From an uncultured Coriobacteriaceae bacterium (GTDB lineage: Bacteria > Actinomycetota > Coriobacteriia > Coriobacteriales > Atopobiaceae), in contig CADAQM010000011.1 of assembly GCA_902790135.1 (NCBI GenBank), forward strand, positions 1 to 53,634: a DNA stretch of 53,634 nucleotides. The letters are read 5' to 3'. Positions 34,639-44,559 of the stretch are shown in pieces. How positions within the stretch are numbered: the first letter of the stretch is position 1; each line of letters begins with the position of its first letter. A model generated the notes under the pieces. That model saw only the letters and a program-made list of their open reading frames with translations. It had not been told where the DNA came from and did not search any database. The position numbers and the translations under genes were made by a program.

Positions 34639-36303
34639 GTGCAGACGGGTACCCCAAGCGGTTTTCGCGACATTCTTCCCACCGAGGCCATGGCAAGGGA
34701 GCGCATCTCCGACGTGGTGCGCGCATGCTTCTCGTCCCATGGGTACCTTCCGGTGGAGACGCCGCTTCTCGAGGACAAGGCTGCCCTCGAACGTGGCGGT
34801 CATGTGCCGGCATCGCCGTTCCAGCTCTTTGACGTGGACGGAAGCCTGCTGGTCATGCGCCCCGACATCACCCTGGCCATTGCACGCATGGTCTCCGGCC
34901 GCATGCAGGAGGCGACGCTGCCGCTACGCCTGCGTTATGCTGCACCGGTCGTGCGCGAGGAGCTGAGCCTCTCCGGCCAGCCACGCCAGTTCACGCAGCT
35001 GGGCGTCGAGCTCGTGGGAGGGGAGGGCATCGAGGGCGAGTCCGAGGTCATCGACCTGCTTGCCGAGGCCCTGCGCACCCTCGAGGTCCCGGCATGGCGC
35101 ATCGTCTGCGGCTCGGTGACGCCCTTCACCGCCCTGCTCGATGCCTGCGACGTCAGTGACGAGTTCCGCGAGCGGGTGCTCGCGCTGGTGCACGAGTCCG
35201 ATCTTGTGGGGCTGGACGAGTACGTCCGCAACTCCGAGCTGAGCCCCGAGGCGGCAGACGCACTGATGCGCCTCCCGCGCCTCGCCGGCGACGAGAGCGT
35301 CATCGACGAGCTTGACGACCTGCTCGACGAGGTGGGCGTGGAGCCCGAGCTCAGGGGAACGACCGAGCTGAGGGCTCTCGTCGCCGACCTGGGCGACCTC
35401 GTGACCGAGGACACGCTGAGCTTCGACTTCTCGGTGATGAACTCCTTCGACTACTACACGGGCGTCATCTTCAAGGGCTATGCCGAGGGCATCACCGCAG
35501 CCATCGCCTCGGGTGGTCGCTACGACGCGGTGCTCGCGCACTATGGCCTCACCGGCGTGGCTGCCTGCGGATTCATGCTCTCGCTCGAGCGTCTGCAGGA
35601 GATCCTGGGCGAGCAGGGCGAGAGCGGCGTGGTTGCGCCGGGCGTGCGCGTGGCGGAGCGTCCGCTGCGCATCGCGGTGCCAAAGGGCGGGCTCTTCCGC
35701 GACGCGGTCAAGCTGCTCGAGGCGGCGGGACTGCCCGTCGACGAGCTCGCCAACCCTGGCCGCCGGCTGATCGTGCCGGCGGGCGACGTGGATTACATCA
35801 TCGTGCGCGCGCAGGATGCCCCCGCCTTCGTGGCCCACGGCGGCGCGGACTGCGGCATCTGCGGCAGCGACTCCATCATCGAGGCCAACGTCGACCTCGT
35901 CCAGCTCGTTGACCTGCGCTTTGGCGGCTGCCGCTTTGTGGTGGCAGAGCCTGCGGACCGCATGGGCGCGGCCGAGCGAGCCTATGCGTGGCGCGGTACC
36001 GTGCGCGTGGCCACCAAGTACCCGCGCATCACGCGCGCCTATTACGAGCGTATCGGCCAGCAGGTGGACATCGTCCAGCTGCACGGCAACATCGAGCTCG
36101 GCCCCATCGTGGGCATGACCGATCGCATTGTGGACATCACCGCCACGGGGACCACCTTGGTGGAAAACGACCTCGTGGTCGTCGACGAGGTGTTGGAGTG
36201 CACGGCACGCTTCTTCTCCGGGCCCGCTGCCTATCGCAGCAACCCGCGCATCAGGGAGCTTGCCGAGCGCCTCTCCACCATCGTCAAGGGTTCGAAGGAA
36301 TAG
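34639..36303 (+). CDS. hisZ-hisG: HisZ-HisG fusion: ATP phosphoribosyltransferase with its regulatory subunit
   Basis: One frame of 554 aa from a GTG that follows AAAGGA by 6 bases. Residues 1-~330 are HisZ, the HisRS-like regulatory subunit (TPSGFRDILPTEA, MRPDITLAIARMV, SFDYYTGVIFKGY, SGGRYDAVLAHYG). Residues ~340-554 are short-form HisG (LRIAVPKGGLFRDAVKLLEAAG, DVDYIIVRAQDAPAFVAHGGAD, VDITATGTTLVENDL), which joins ATP and PRPP in the first step of histidine synthesis. The two are normally separate subunits of a hetero-octamer; here no stop or start separates them. First gene of the his operon; hisD starts 3 bp after the stop. Confidence 0.93.
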   Translation: MQTGTPSGFRDILPTEAMARERISDVVRACFSSHGYLPVETPLLEDKAALERGGHVPASPFQLFDVDGSLLVMRPDITLAIARMVSGRMQEATLPLRLRYAAPVVREELSLSGQPRQFTQLGVELVGGEGIEGESEVIDLLAEALRTLEVPAWRIVCGSVTPFTALLDACDVSDEFRERVLALVHESDLVGLDEYVRNSELSPEAADALMRLPRLAGDESVIDELDDLLDEVGVEPELRGTTELRALVADLGDLVTEDTLSFDFSVMNSFDYYTGVIFKGYAEGITAAIASGGRYDAVLAHYGLTGVAACGFMLSLERLQEILGEQGESGVVAPGVRVAERPLRIAVPKGGLFRDAVKLLEAAGLPVDELANPGRRLIVPAGDVDYIIVRAQDAPAFVAHGGADCGICGSDSIIEANVDLVQLVDLRFGGCRFVVAEPADRMGAAERAYAWRGTVRVATKYPRITRAYYERIGQQVDIVQLHGNIELGPIVGMTDRIVDITATGTTLVENDLVVVDEVLECTARFFSGPAAYRSNPRIRELAERLSTIVKGSKE

Positions 36304-36306
36304 GAC

Positions 36307-37716
36307 ATGAACATGCGTGAGATCACCATCACCGGCTCCCGTCGCCTGACGACGGCAGACCTCAACCGCGCGGGCGCCCTGCCGCGCGAGATCGAGCAGA
36401 GCGCACAGGCCATTGTGGACGACGTGCGCGAGCGCGGCGACGCGGCGGTGCGCGAGTACTGCCAGCGCTTTGACGGCGCCTGCCCCGACAGCTTCCTAGT
36501 GCCCCGCTCGGTGGTCGAGGGTGCCCTCGACATGGTCGACGAGGAGTTCCTCGAATCTCTGCGCCTCGCGCAGCGCCAGATTCGCGACTTCCACGAGCGC
36601 GAGCGCGAGCAGTCCTGGTTCACCACGCGTGCCGACGGCACGATGCTGGGCGTGAAGGTGACACCGGTGCCCTCCGCCGCGGTCTATGTGCCGGGTGGTC
36701 GCGCGCAGTATCCCTCCACGGTGCTCATGGACGTCATTCCCGCCAAGGTCGCCGGTGTCGAGCGCGTCATCATGGTGACCCCGCCCCAGCGCGACGGGTC
36801 GCTCTCCGCCTACACCCTTGCCGCCGCGGCGCTCGCGGGCGTGGATGAGGTCTACGCGGTGGGTGGCGCCCAGGCCATCGGCGCGGTCGCCTATGGCACC
36901 GAGACCATCCCCAAGGTCGCCAAGATCGTCGGCCCGGGCAACGCCTTCGTGGCCGCCGCCAAGCGCTACGTCTCCGGTGACGTGGGCATCGACATGGTTG
37001 CTGGCCCCTCCGAGGTGTGCGTGCTGGCCGATGAGACGGCAGACCCCGTGGTCGTGGCCGCCGACCTCATGGCGCAAGCCGAGCACGATCCGCTGGCCAC
37101 CTGCTACCTGGTTACCACGAGCGCGAGCCTCGCGAAGCCCGTGTGCGACGCCATCGAGCGCCTCGTGTCGCAGAGCCCGCGCGAGGAGATCACGCGTGCG
37201 TCTCTGGGCGACAAGGGCATTATCGTGACCTGCGACTCTCTCGATGCCGCCATCGATGCGGTCAACCTCATCGCACCCGAGCACCTCGAGCTGCACATGC
37301 CCGAGGCCATGCAGCTGGTGGGTCGCATCAAGAATGCGGGTGCCATCTTTGCCGGGCCCTGGAGCTCCGAGCCCTTGGGCGACTACGTTGCCGGTCCCAA
37401 TCACACGCTGCCGACCGGTGGCACGGCGACCTTCTCCAACCCACTGGGCGTCTACGACTTCCAGAAGCGCTCGAGCGTGATCTGCTACTCGCCCGAGGGC
37501 CTGACTGCTGATGCCCCTTCGGTGCAGGCGCTTGCCCAGGCCGAGGGCCTGTGGGCGCACGCGCTCTCGGTAGGCCTGCGTCGCAAGTTGGTCGAGCAGG
37601 GCACGGAGTGCTTTGCCGATGCCGAGGCTGCCTGCGAGGACGCCATGCATACCGCCTGGCCGCGCGAGCTGGACGCCCCTGGCATCCCCAACCTCTCGGG
37701 CTGCGGGGAGGGCTAG
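36307..37716 (+). CDS. hisD: Histidinol dehydrogenase
   Basis: Protein of 469 aa, slightly longer than usual. Catalyses the last two oxidations, histidinol to histidine, with NAD and zinc. Motifs: PGGRAQYPSTVLM, VGGAQAIGAVAYGTETIPKV, GPGNAFVAAAKRYV, GIDMVAGPSEVCVLAD, QAEHDPLA (metal-binding Gln/His), and the C-terminal APEHLELHM and PNHTLPTGGTATFSNPLGVYDF. The start ATG 36307 has AAGGA upstream; ATG 36313 is also possible. Tightly packed between hisZG and hisC. Confidence 0.96.
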   Translation: MNMREITITGSRRLTTADLNRAGALPREIEQSAQAIVDDVRERGDAAVREYCQRFDGACPDSFLVPRSVVEGALDMVDEEFLESLRLAQRQIRDFHEREREQSWFTTRADGTMLGVKVTPVPSAAVYVPGGRAQYPSTVLMDVIPAKVAGVERVIMVTPPQRDGSLSAYTLAAAALAGVDEVYAVGGAQAIGAVAYGTETIPKVAKIVGPGNAFVAAAKRYVSGDVGIDMVAGPSEVCVLADETADPVVVAADLMAQAEHDPLATCYLVTTSASLAKPVCDAIERLVSQSPREEITRASLGDKGIIVTCDSLDAAIDAVNLIAPEHLELHMPEAMQLVGRIKNAGAIFAGPWSSEPLGDYVAGPNHTLPTGGTATFSNPLGVYDFQKRSSVICYSPEGLTADAPSVQALAQAEGLWAHALSVGLRRKLVEQGTECFADAEAACEDAMHTAWPRELDAPGIPNLSGCGEG

Positions 37717-37719
37717 ACG

Positions 37720-38811
37720 ATGGCGGGCCTCTCCAAGCGCATTCTCTCCCTCGTGCGTGACGACGTGGCGGCGCTCAGCCCCTACGACCCCAACTTCACG
37801 CCGTGCAAGATCAACCTTTCGGCCAACGAGAACACCTATGGCATGCCGCCCAAGGTGCGCGCCGCGATTGACGCGGCGATTGCCGCGACGCCCACCAACC
37901 GCTACCCCGACCCGATGTCCAACGAGCTCCGCGACCAGATTGCCACCTGGCATCACGTGCGTCGCGAGAACGTCTGCGTGGGTAACGGGGGAGACGAGCT
38001 GCTCTTCAACTTCTTCCTCGCCTTCGGCGGCCCGGGCAAGCGCCTGGTGGACTGCCCGCCCACCTTTACGGTCTACGACATCTACTCCAAGATGCTGGGT
38101 ACGAGCGTGGTGCGCTGCTGGCGCGACGAGGAGACCTTTGACATCGACGTCAACGCGCTGCTGCTCATGGCACGCAAGGCGGACATGGTCATTGTGACCT
38201 CACCCAACAACCCCACGGGCAACGTCATGGCACCCGAGGACGTCGCTCGCCTCTGCGAGACCTGCCCCGGCATCGTGCTGGTGGACGAGGCCTACATCGA
38301 GTTCGCCGACGGGGGCTGCTCCTGCGAGGGCTTGCTCGCCGACTACGACAACCTCGTCATCCTGCACACCTACTCCAAGGCCTTCTGCCTCGCGGGCGTA
38401 CGCGTGGGCTACGTGCTGGCGGCGTCCGACGTGATCGACGTGCTCGGCGCGGTGCGTCAGCCCTACACGGCAGACGTCTTCGCGCAGGCGGCGGCCCAGG
38501 CGGTCACCTCCCTGCGCGGGGTCTTCACCCCAACCATCAACCGCATCCGCTCGGAACGCGCGCGTCTCGCCGAGGCGCTTTCCGGTCTCGAGGGCATGCA
38601 GGTCTGGCCGAGCCAGGGCAACTTCCTCTTGGCGCGCATGCCAGAGGCCGCCATCGTGCGCGCCCGCCTGCGTGATGAAAGGTCCATACTGGTACGTGAC
38701 TTCTCCTCGACGCAAGGGCTCGAGAACTGCCTGCGGATCACCGTGGGCACGCCGGAGGAGAACGACGAGCTCGTGGCTGCAATCGGCTCCATCCTGAGGG
38801 AGGTCGTATGA
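37720..38811 (+). CDS. hisC: Histidinol-phosphate aminotransferase
   Basis: Protein of 363 aa, PLP fold type I aminotransferase. INLSANENTYGMPPKV at the N-terminus, TSPNNPTGNVM, VLVDEAYIEFAD and the PLP lysine in TYSKAFCLAGVRVGY are all present. Converts imidazole acetol phosphate to histidinol phosphate with glutamate. It starts 3 bp after hisD; its last 4 bases overlap the hisB start (ATGA). Confidence 0.95.
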   Translation: MAGLSKRILSLVRDDVAALSPYDPNFTPCKINLSANENTYGMPPKVRAAIDAAIAATPTNRYPDPMSNELRDQIATWHHVRRENVCVGNGGDELLFNFFLAFGGPGKRLVDCPPTFTVYDIYSKMLGTSVVRCWRDEETFDIDVNALLLMARKADMVIVTSPNNPTGNVMAPEDVARLCETCPGIVLVDEAYIEFADGGCSCEGLLADYDNLVILHTYSKAFCLAGVRVGYVLAASDVIDVLGAVRQPYTADVFAQAAAQAVTSLRGVFTPTINRIRSERARLAEALSGLEGMQVWPSQGNFLLARMPEAAIVRARLRDERSILVRDFSSTQGLENCLRITVGTPEENDELVAAIGSILREVV

Positions 38812-39395
38812 CACGCACCGCTACGGTCGCGCGCAAGACGGGCGAGACCAACATCCAGATCACGCTCGACCTTGACGGCTCGGGCACCTGCGACATCTCG
38901 ACGGGCGTGGGCTTCTTTGACCACATGCTCACGGCGCTCGGACGTCACTCCCTGCTCGATCTCACCATCCACTGCGAGGGCGACACCTGGGTGGACGACC
39001 ACCACACCGTGGAGGACGTGGGCATCGCGCTCGGCCAGGCGCTGCGCATCGCGCTTGGCGACAAGGCGGGCATCCGTCGCTTTGGTGACGTGTGTGTGCC
39101 GCTCGACGAGGCGCTCATCCTGGCTGCCATCGACATCTCCGGGCGCGGCGAGCTCTACTGGGACGTGCCCATCGGTCCGGAGAAGGTCGGCACCTTCGAC
39201 ACCGAGCTCGGACACGAGTTCTTTGCTGGCCTCGCGCGCGACGCGGGCATCACGCTGCACCTGCGTGAGCTTTGCGGCGAGAACGCGCACCACATTCTCG
39301 AGGCGACCTTCAAGGCCTTCGCCCGTGCCCTGCGTGCGGCCGTCGAGCCCGACCCGCGCGTCGAGGGCATTCCGTCCACCAAGGGGGTGCTGTGA
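38808..39395 (+). CDS. hisB: Imidazoleglycerol-phosphate dehydratase
   Basis: Monofunctional HisB of 195 aa (no phosphatase domain, so histidinol phosphatase must be encoded elsewhere). Metal-binding motifs GVGFFDHMLTALGRHS, DDHHTVEDVGIALGQAL, FGHE-type GHEFFAGLARDAGITLH and AHHILEATFKAFARAL are intact. Overlaps hisC by 4 bases and hisH by one base, so translation is coupled. Confidence 0.95.
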   Translation: MTRTATVARKTGETNIQITLDLDGSGTCDISTGVGFFDHMLTALGRHSLLDLTIHCEGDTWVDDHHTVEDVGIALGQALRIALGDKAGIRRFGDVCVPLDEALILAAIDISGRGELYWDVPIGPEKVGTFDTELGHEFFAGLARDAGITLHLRELCGENAHHILEATFKAFARALRAAVEPDPRVEGIPSTKGVL

Positions 39396-40048
39396 TGGGT
39401 CACGAGATCGTCGTCGTCGACTATCACAAGGGAAACCTGCTCTCCGTCGCGCGGAGCATGTCCTCCGTGGGCGCCGAGGTCACCATCAGCGATGACCCGC
39501 GCACCATCTCCGAGGCTGCTGGCATCATCCTGCCTGGCGTGGGAAGCTTCGAGGACGCGATGAGCTACCTGCGCAGCTCCGGCGAGGCTGACGCCATCGT
39601 CTCGTCGGTGCGTGCCGGCGTGCCCTTCTTGGGCATCTGCCTCGGCCTGCAGCTGCCCTTCGACCGCGGTGACGAGAGCACGACCAACGCCTGGGGCAAC
39701 GGCTGGGTGCCGGGTCTCGGGCTGCTCTCGGGCTCGGTCACGCGCCTCAAGTCAGACCGCCTCAAGGTGCCGCACGTGGGTTGGGACCAGCTGCACCTGA
39801 CCGCCCACGGCAGGGAGTGTCCGCTCTTTGTGGACGTGCCCGAGGGGTCAAACGTCTACTTCACGCATTCCTACGCCCTTTCGGACGACATCGACGAGGA
39901 CATCGTCACCACCCGCACGCACTACACGCGCAGCTTTGCCTCCAGCGTCTGGAAGGACAACATCTTTGGTCTGCAGTTCCATCCCGAGAAGTCCTCGGCG
40001 ACGGGCCTGCGCATCCTGTCCAACTTCCTGCGCTTCGTGAGGGGGTAG
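39395..40048 (+). CDS. hisH: Imidazole glycerol phosphate synthase glutaminase subunit
   Basis: Protein of 217 aa, class I glutamine amidotransferase. The nucleophile Cys is in FLGICLGLQL and the His-Glu pair in LQFHPEKSS. It feeds ammonia to HisF through a channel. The ATG at 39395 overlaps the TGA stop of hisB (TGATG), which fixes the start. PGVGSFEDAM near residue 45 is the usual oxyanion-region motif. Confidence 0.95.
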   Translation: MGHEIVVVDYHKGNLLSVARSMSSVGAEVTISDDPRTISEAAGIILPGVGSFEDAMSYLRSSGEADAIVSSVRAGVPFLGICLGLQLPFDRGDESTTNAWGNGWVPGLGLLSGSVTRLKSDRLKVPHVGWDQLHLTAHGRECPLFVDVPEGSNVYFTHSYALSDDIDEDIVTTRTHYTRSFASSVWKDNIFGLQFHPEKSSATGLRILSNFLRFVRG

Positions 40049-40051
40049 GCC

Positions 40052-40786
40052 ATGATCGTCTTTCCCGCCATCGACCTCATCGCGGGCAAGGTGGTGCGCC
40101 TCTCTCGCGGCGAGCGCTCCAAGATGGACGTCTACTCCGAGGACCCGGTGGCCGTGGCCGAGGACTTCGCTCGCGCCGGCGCGCGCTGGATCCACGTGGT
40201 GGACCTCTCTGCCACCTTCGAGGAGGACGACGAGGCCCTCGAGCGCAATCGCGCCGCCATCCAGGCCATTTGCCAGGTGGAGGGCATCTCGGTGGACACC
40301 GGGGGAGGGGTGCGCTCCATGGCCGCCATCGAGCGGCTTGCCTCGGCTGGTGCCAAGCGCATCTCCATCGGCACCGCCTTGGTGCGCGACCGCGCCTTTG
40401 CGCGCGAGGCCGCACGGACCTACGGCGATCTCTTGGTGGCGGACGTGGCCGCCAAGGAAGGCATCGTGCGCGTCAATGGCTGGCGCGAGGGCGCCGGCAT
40501 CATGGCAGACGAGCTGGTGGGCGAGTTGGTCTCGCTTGGGTACCGCCATCTGGTCTTTACCGACGTGGCGCGCGACGGCATGCAGACGGGAATCGACGCC
40601 GAGGCCTACCGTCACATCGCCGAGGTGGCGGGCTTTGCCGTGGTCGCTTCCGGCGGCATTGCCACGCTGGACGACCTGCGCCAGCTGGCAGCGCTCGGTG
40701 ACGACGTCATCGAGGGCGCTATCACCGGACGGGCGCTCTACGAGGGCGCCTTCACGCTCGAAGAGGCCCTGGCGGCCGTTCGCTGA
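40052..40786 (+). CDS. hisA: ProFAR isomerase (phosphoribosylformimino-AICAR-P isomerase)
   Basis: Protein of 244 aa, TIM barrel. [18 protein letters not shown] holds the first catalytic Asp, [26 protein letters not shown] and [11 protein letters not shown] (second Asp) follow, and [13 protein letters not shown] ends the phosphate site. Start 3 bp after hisH. Acts just before the HisHF synthase. Confidence 0.94.
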   Translation: MIVFPAIDLIAGKVVRLSRGERSKMDVYSEDPVAVAEDFARAGARWIHVVDLSATFEEDDEALERNRAAIQAICQVEGISVDTGGGVRSMAAIERLASAGAKRISIGTALVRDRAFAREAARTYGDLLVADVAAKEGIVRVNGWREGAGIMADELVGELVSLGYRHLVFTDVARDGMQTGIDAEAYRHIAEVAGFAVVASGGIATLDDLRQLAALGDDVIEGAITGRALYEGAFTLEEALAAVR

Positions 40787-40805
40787 CAGACTTACAGGAG
40801 GAGCC

Positions 40806-41573
<768 letters not shown>

Positions 41574-41955
41574 CTCCGCTCGGCCTGTTCCCTTTGCTCT
41601 GCGCTCATGGCTCCGCCGCTAGGTGGGTGGAGGGTTGAGGTGGCCTTCCGCTGCGCAAATCGCTCAGAGCAAAGGGGACGGGGCATTGCGTGCCTATGAG
41701 ACCTGCGGCGCAGGAGCCTGCGAGGCCAAGTTCTGGGGGACGTTTATTCGTACTCGCGGGCGTGTTCGAAGGTGTGCTTGATTCTTACCATCCTTCCCGC
41801 TCGCGTGCCCGTTTCAAGTGTAGACGAGAGATGTTGCGGTACTGGTGCAGTCAAGCTCTTCGGGCCAGACCGGCGTCTCGAACGGCCGTGCACGCCGAGT
41901 CCCGCGCTGGTACGATAGGTCATGGCTGCGAGGCTAAGTTCGAGGAGGAGCTCTT
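41574..41955. repeat. Intergenic region with an 18-bp imperfect inverted repeat (41584-41601 / 41665-41682)
   Basis: Arms CCTGTTCCCTTTGCTCTG and CAGAGCAAAGGGGACGGG pair over 18 positions with two G-U wobbles, enclosing 63 bases. The motif (TTCCCTTTGCTCTG/AAAGGGGACGGG) recalls dispersed intergenic repeats with GGGGAC cores. It could end the his transcript after hisF. The remaining ~270 bases before hisI hold no supportable gene; GGAGGAG precedes the hisI ATG. Confidence 0.5.
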
Positions 41956-42324
41956 ATGGTTGTTGCCCAGACGTACGCGGGGGAGCAGGTTGAGGCACTG
42001 ACTCTCGCCGACCTGAATCTCAAGCTCGATGCCAATGGCCTCGTTCCCTGTGTGGTTCAGCAGGAGGGCACCGGCGAGGTGCTCATGGTCGCGTGGATGA
42101 ACGAGGAGTCGCTGCGCCTCACGCTCGAGACGGGGACCACCTGGTTCTGGTCCCGCTCGCGCCAGGAGCTGTGGAACAAGGGCGCCACCAGTGGCAACAT
42201 GCAGCGGGTCAAGCGCCTGCTCGTCGACTGCGACGCCGACACGCTCGTGTGCGTGGTCGACTCACCTGGTCCCGCCTGCCACACCGGGCATCGCAGCTGC
42301 TTCTTCCGCGAACTCGTCTCATAG
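41956..42324 (+). CDS. hisI: Phosphoribosyl-AMP cyclohydrolase
   Basis: Protein of 122 aa, monofunctional His[20 protein letters not shown] and [24 protein letters not shown] are typical; the zinc/metal Cys and Asp residues lie in VDCDADTLV and [11 protein letters not shown]. Third step of histidine synthesis. GAGGAGGAG lies 5-7 bases before the ATG. It is split from hisF by 382 bp and may have its own promoter. No hisE (PR-ATP pyrophosphatase) is fused to it or next to it. Confidence 0.94.
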   Translation: MVVAQTYAGEQVEALTLADLNLKLDANGLVPCVVQQEGTGEVLMVAWMNEESLRLTLETGTTWFWSRSRQELWNKGATSGNMQRVKRLLVDCDADTLVCVVDSPGPACHTGHRSCFFRELVS

Positions 42325-42375
42325 GGCCTTCGACCGCCCAGCGCGGCGGCGAACGGTCGCCATCATCACAAAAGT

Positions 42376-42419
42376 ACTGCAAATACGACTCAAAACATCC
42401 TCATTGATGTGTTTGCAGT
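42376..42419 (+). promoter_or_regulatory. Nested inverted repeat upstream of the NlpC/P60 gene
   Basis: Outer arms ACTGCAAA (42376-42383) and TTTGCAGT (42412-42419), inner arms ACATC (42395-42399) and GATGT (42406-42410). It lies in the 184-bp gap between hisI and the wall hydrolase gene, about 50 bases before a TAGAAT -10 candidate (42469-42474). It could end the hisI transcript or bind a regulator. Confidence 0.35.
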
Positions 42420-42508
42420 GCGTTGAGGGGGCTAGGGCTAACCCGCTACCGCATGCAAGTGCTAACGTTAGAATCCATCTGACGGAACCCGCTGTTTAGG
42501 GAGACCGA

Positions 42509-43795
42509 ATGAGACTGAACAAGCCGGGCAAAGCGGCCATTACGGCTGGCCTTGCCTTTGCACTTGCCATGAGTCCGCTGTCCACCACGGTTGCGGCTGC
42601 GGTTACCAACGACGCCATCGAGAGCACGTCCGCCGAGCTCGAGACTGCGCGCGCCGAGCTCGACGCGCTTACTGCCCAGTGCGACGAGAAGTTCGCCCAG
42701 CTCGAGGACCAGCAGGCCGAGCTCGAGGTCACGCGCACCAAGATCAGTGAGACCGAGGGCGAGATCGAGGTCAAGGAGAAGGAGCTCGTCGAGGCACGCG
42801 CGGTTCTCTCCGAGAGCATGGCCGAGAACTACAAGAGCGGCATCAACATCCTTTCGTTCCTGTTTGGCTCGAGCTCGCTCGACGACCTCGTCTCGCGCGT
42901 GTACTACGCCGACAAGGTGGCCGAGCATCAGAGCGACGCCATCTCGACGGTGCTCACTATCCAGGAGGAGCTCGACTCTCAGAAGGCAACGCTAGAGACC
43001 GAGCAGAAGCGCCAGGAAGAGCTCGTCGAGGAGGGCAAGCAGATTGCCAGCGAGCTCCAGAGCGCCGTGAACGACCAGCAGGACTACGTGAACGGTCTGG
43101 ACGAGCAGCTGCAGGAGCAGATTGCGGCACAGATCGAGGCCGAGCGCAAGGCTGCCGAGGAGCAGGCGCGCAAGGAGGCTGAGGAGAAGGCCCGCAAGGA
43201 GGCCGAGGAGAAGGCACGCAGGGAGGCCGAGGAGCGCGCTGCCGCAGAGGCTACGCAGCAGGAGGAGCCCGAGCAGGTGGTGGACAACACCCCCGCACAG
43301 GCCGAGCCCGAGGTTGCGCCTACGACCACGACCACCACGGAGTCCAGCTCCAGCTCGAGCAGCTCGTCCTCATCCCATGCAGTACCCAACCTGGGTCAGG
43401 GCGTGTCCGCAGCCATCGAATACGCGAAGTCGCAGCTCGGCGTGAGCTACTCCTGGTCGGGTAGCGCCATCGCCAATCAGGAGTTCGACTGTTCCGGCCT
43501 GGTCTGGTGGTCCTTCAAGCAGGCCGGCATCTCCATTCCGCGCGGCCAGCGCCTGAGCAACGGCCGTGGCAACTCCATGATCGGCTGGTGCCTCGACAAC
43601 GGTGGCTGGACGACCAGCCAGGCAAACCTCAAGGCCGGCGACCTCATGTTCTGGGGTTCCAGCACGAGCTCGACCGGACACGTGGGCATGTGCATCGGCG
43701 GCGGCTTGATGATTCACTCAAGCTGGGGTGGCGTCGAGATCTGCAGCGTCTACTACAACTCCGGCTCGTTCGTCGGTGGCGGCCCGATCGTCTAG
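42509..43795 (+). CDS. Secreted NlpC/P60 peptidoglycan endopeptidase
   Basis: Protein of 428 aa. A signal peptide (residues 1-30, AFALAMSPLSTTVAAA) is followed by a long coiled coil (~35-260) that includes tandem repeats of the type AEEKARKE, a Ser/Thr-rich linker with a 12-Ser run, and a C-terminal NlpC/P60 domain (~300-428). Catalytic Cys is in FDCSGLVWW, His in TGHVGMCIG, with a third polar residue near MIHSS. The domain cleaves gamma-D-Glu-diamino acid or related stem-peptide bonds; the coiled coil is typical of septal RipA/CwlO-like hydrolases that need activation (FtsEX-type). It ends in a strong terminator. Confidence 0.92.
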   Translation: MRLNKPGKAAITAGLAFALAMSPLSTTVAAAVTNDAIESTSAELETARAELDALTAQCDEKFAQLEDQQAELEVTRTKISETEGEIEVKEKELVEARAVLSESMAENYKSGINILSFLFGSSSLDDLVSRVYYADKVAEHQSDAISTVLTIQEELDSQKATLETEQKRQEELVEEGKQIASELQSAVNDQQDYVNGLDEQLQEQIAAQIEAERKAAEEQARKEAEEKARKEAEEKARREAEERAAAEATQQEEPEQVVDNTPAQAEPEVAPTTTTTTESSSSSSSSSSSHAVPNLGQGVSAAIEYAKSQLGVSYSWSGSAIANQEFDCSGLVWWSFKQAGISIPRGQRLSNGRGNSMIGWCLDNGGWTTSQANLKAGDLMFWGSSTSSTGHVGMCIGGGLMIHSSWGGVEICSVYYNSGSFVGGGPIV

Positions 43796-43820
43796 CCCAT
43801 CGGCAAGCAGCGCATCAACG

Positions 43821-43857
43821 TGGCGGTACGCTAGATTTCGAGCGTGCCGCCATTTTT
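43821..43857 (+). terminator. Intrinsic terminator after the NlpC/P60 gene
   Basis: A 12-bp stem (43821-43832 with 43841-43852, one G-U pair) and an 8-base loop precede TTTTT (43853-43857). It lies 25 bases after the stop codon and overlaps the last codons of the convergent racemase gene. Confidence 0.8.
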
Positions 43858-44559
43858 GCGTGCGCGCTGGTAGATGTCCACGCAGCGCTCGGCGAGCACG
43901 TCGAGGGAGTCGTAGAGCCAGCTGGGGCGCTCGTCAAGCTCCTGGTAGATGACCGAGAGCTCGGTGCATCCGACGATGACGGCATCGCAGCCGCGCTCGT
44001 GCAGCCCGGAGGCCAGCTCGAGCAGCTGGTTGCGGTCGTAGCGCGCACCGGCCTTGACCCCGTCGTAGATGAGCGCGGTCACGACGCTCTGCTCTTCGCT
44101 GGTGGGCTCCATCGTCTTGAGCGCGTGGCGCTTGAGATAGTCCTGGAACACGCCCGAGGCGATCGTGCCCTCCGTGGCGAGCAGGCCGACGAGCTTGCCG
44201 CGCCCGATGTCGGCCGAGAGCTTGCTGGCCGTCTCCTCCATGATGTTGACCACTGGGATGCTCACCGCGTCGACGATGCCCTCGTAGTAGTAGTGGGCGG
44301 TGTTGCAGGCGATGGCGATGTAGTCGGCGCCGGCACGCTCGAGCCAGCGGGCCACCTTCTCCATCTCGGGCTGCGGGTTGGCCTTGCGATGGTCGAGGAT
44401 GTGCGCGGTGCGATCGGGGATCTGCGGGTCGTTGAAGATGATCATCGGCATGTGGTCCTGGTCGCGCCGGGCGGGCGTCTTGCGGATGAGCGCCTCCATG
44501 AAGCAGGCGGTGGCCAAGGGCCCCACGCCACCTATGATGCCGAGAATGGGTTTGTTCAT
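43831..44559 (-). CDS. Aspartate/glutamate racemase family protein
   Basis: Protein of 242 aa. Both catalytic cysteines of the Asp/Glu racemase family are present in ACNTAHYYYE and GCTELSVIY; GIIGGVGPLATACF begins the protein and is closer to aspartate racemases (RacX/RacD) than to MurI. ATG 44559 starts directly at the family's MNKPILGIIGGVGP; an ATG at 44586 adds nine residues. It is divergent from femAB and an ATP-grasp gene, so supply of D-aspartate for the peptidoglycan cross-bridge is a reasonable role. Confidence 0.85.
   Translation of the reverse strand: MNKPILGIIGGVGPLATACFMEALIRKTPARRDQDHMPMIIFNDPQIPDRTAHILDHRKANPQPEMEKVARWLERAGADYIAIACNTAHYYYEGIVDAVSIPVVNIMEETASKLSADIGRGKLVGLLATEGTIASGVFQDYLKRHALKTMEPTSEEQSVVTALIYDGVKAGARYDRNQLLELASGLHERGCDAVIVGCTELSVIYQELDERPSWLYDSLDVLAERCVDIYQRARKNGGTLEI

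Noticed and set aside
41690..42001. Small frame between hisF and hisI
   Set aside because: It overlaps the start of hisI out of frame, has Arg/Ser-rich shadow composition and no ribosome-binding site.
42325..42508. Possible c-di-AMP (ydaO-type) riboswitch before the NlpC/P60 gene
   Set aside because: Such switches precede wall hydrolase genes in Actinobacteria and a GGGCTAACCCGC stretch is suggestive, but the conserved 5' half is not present.
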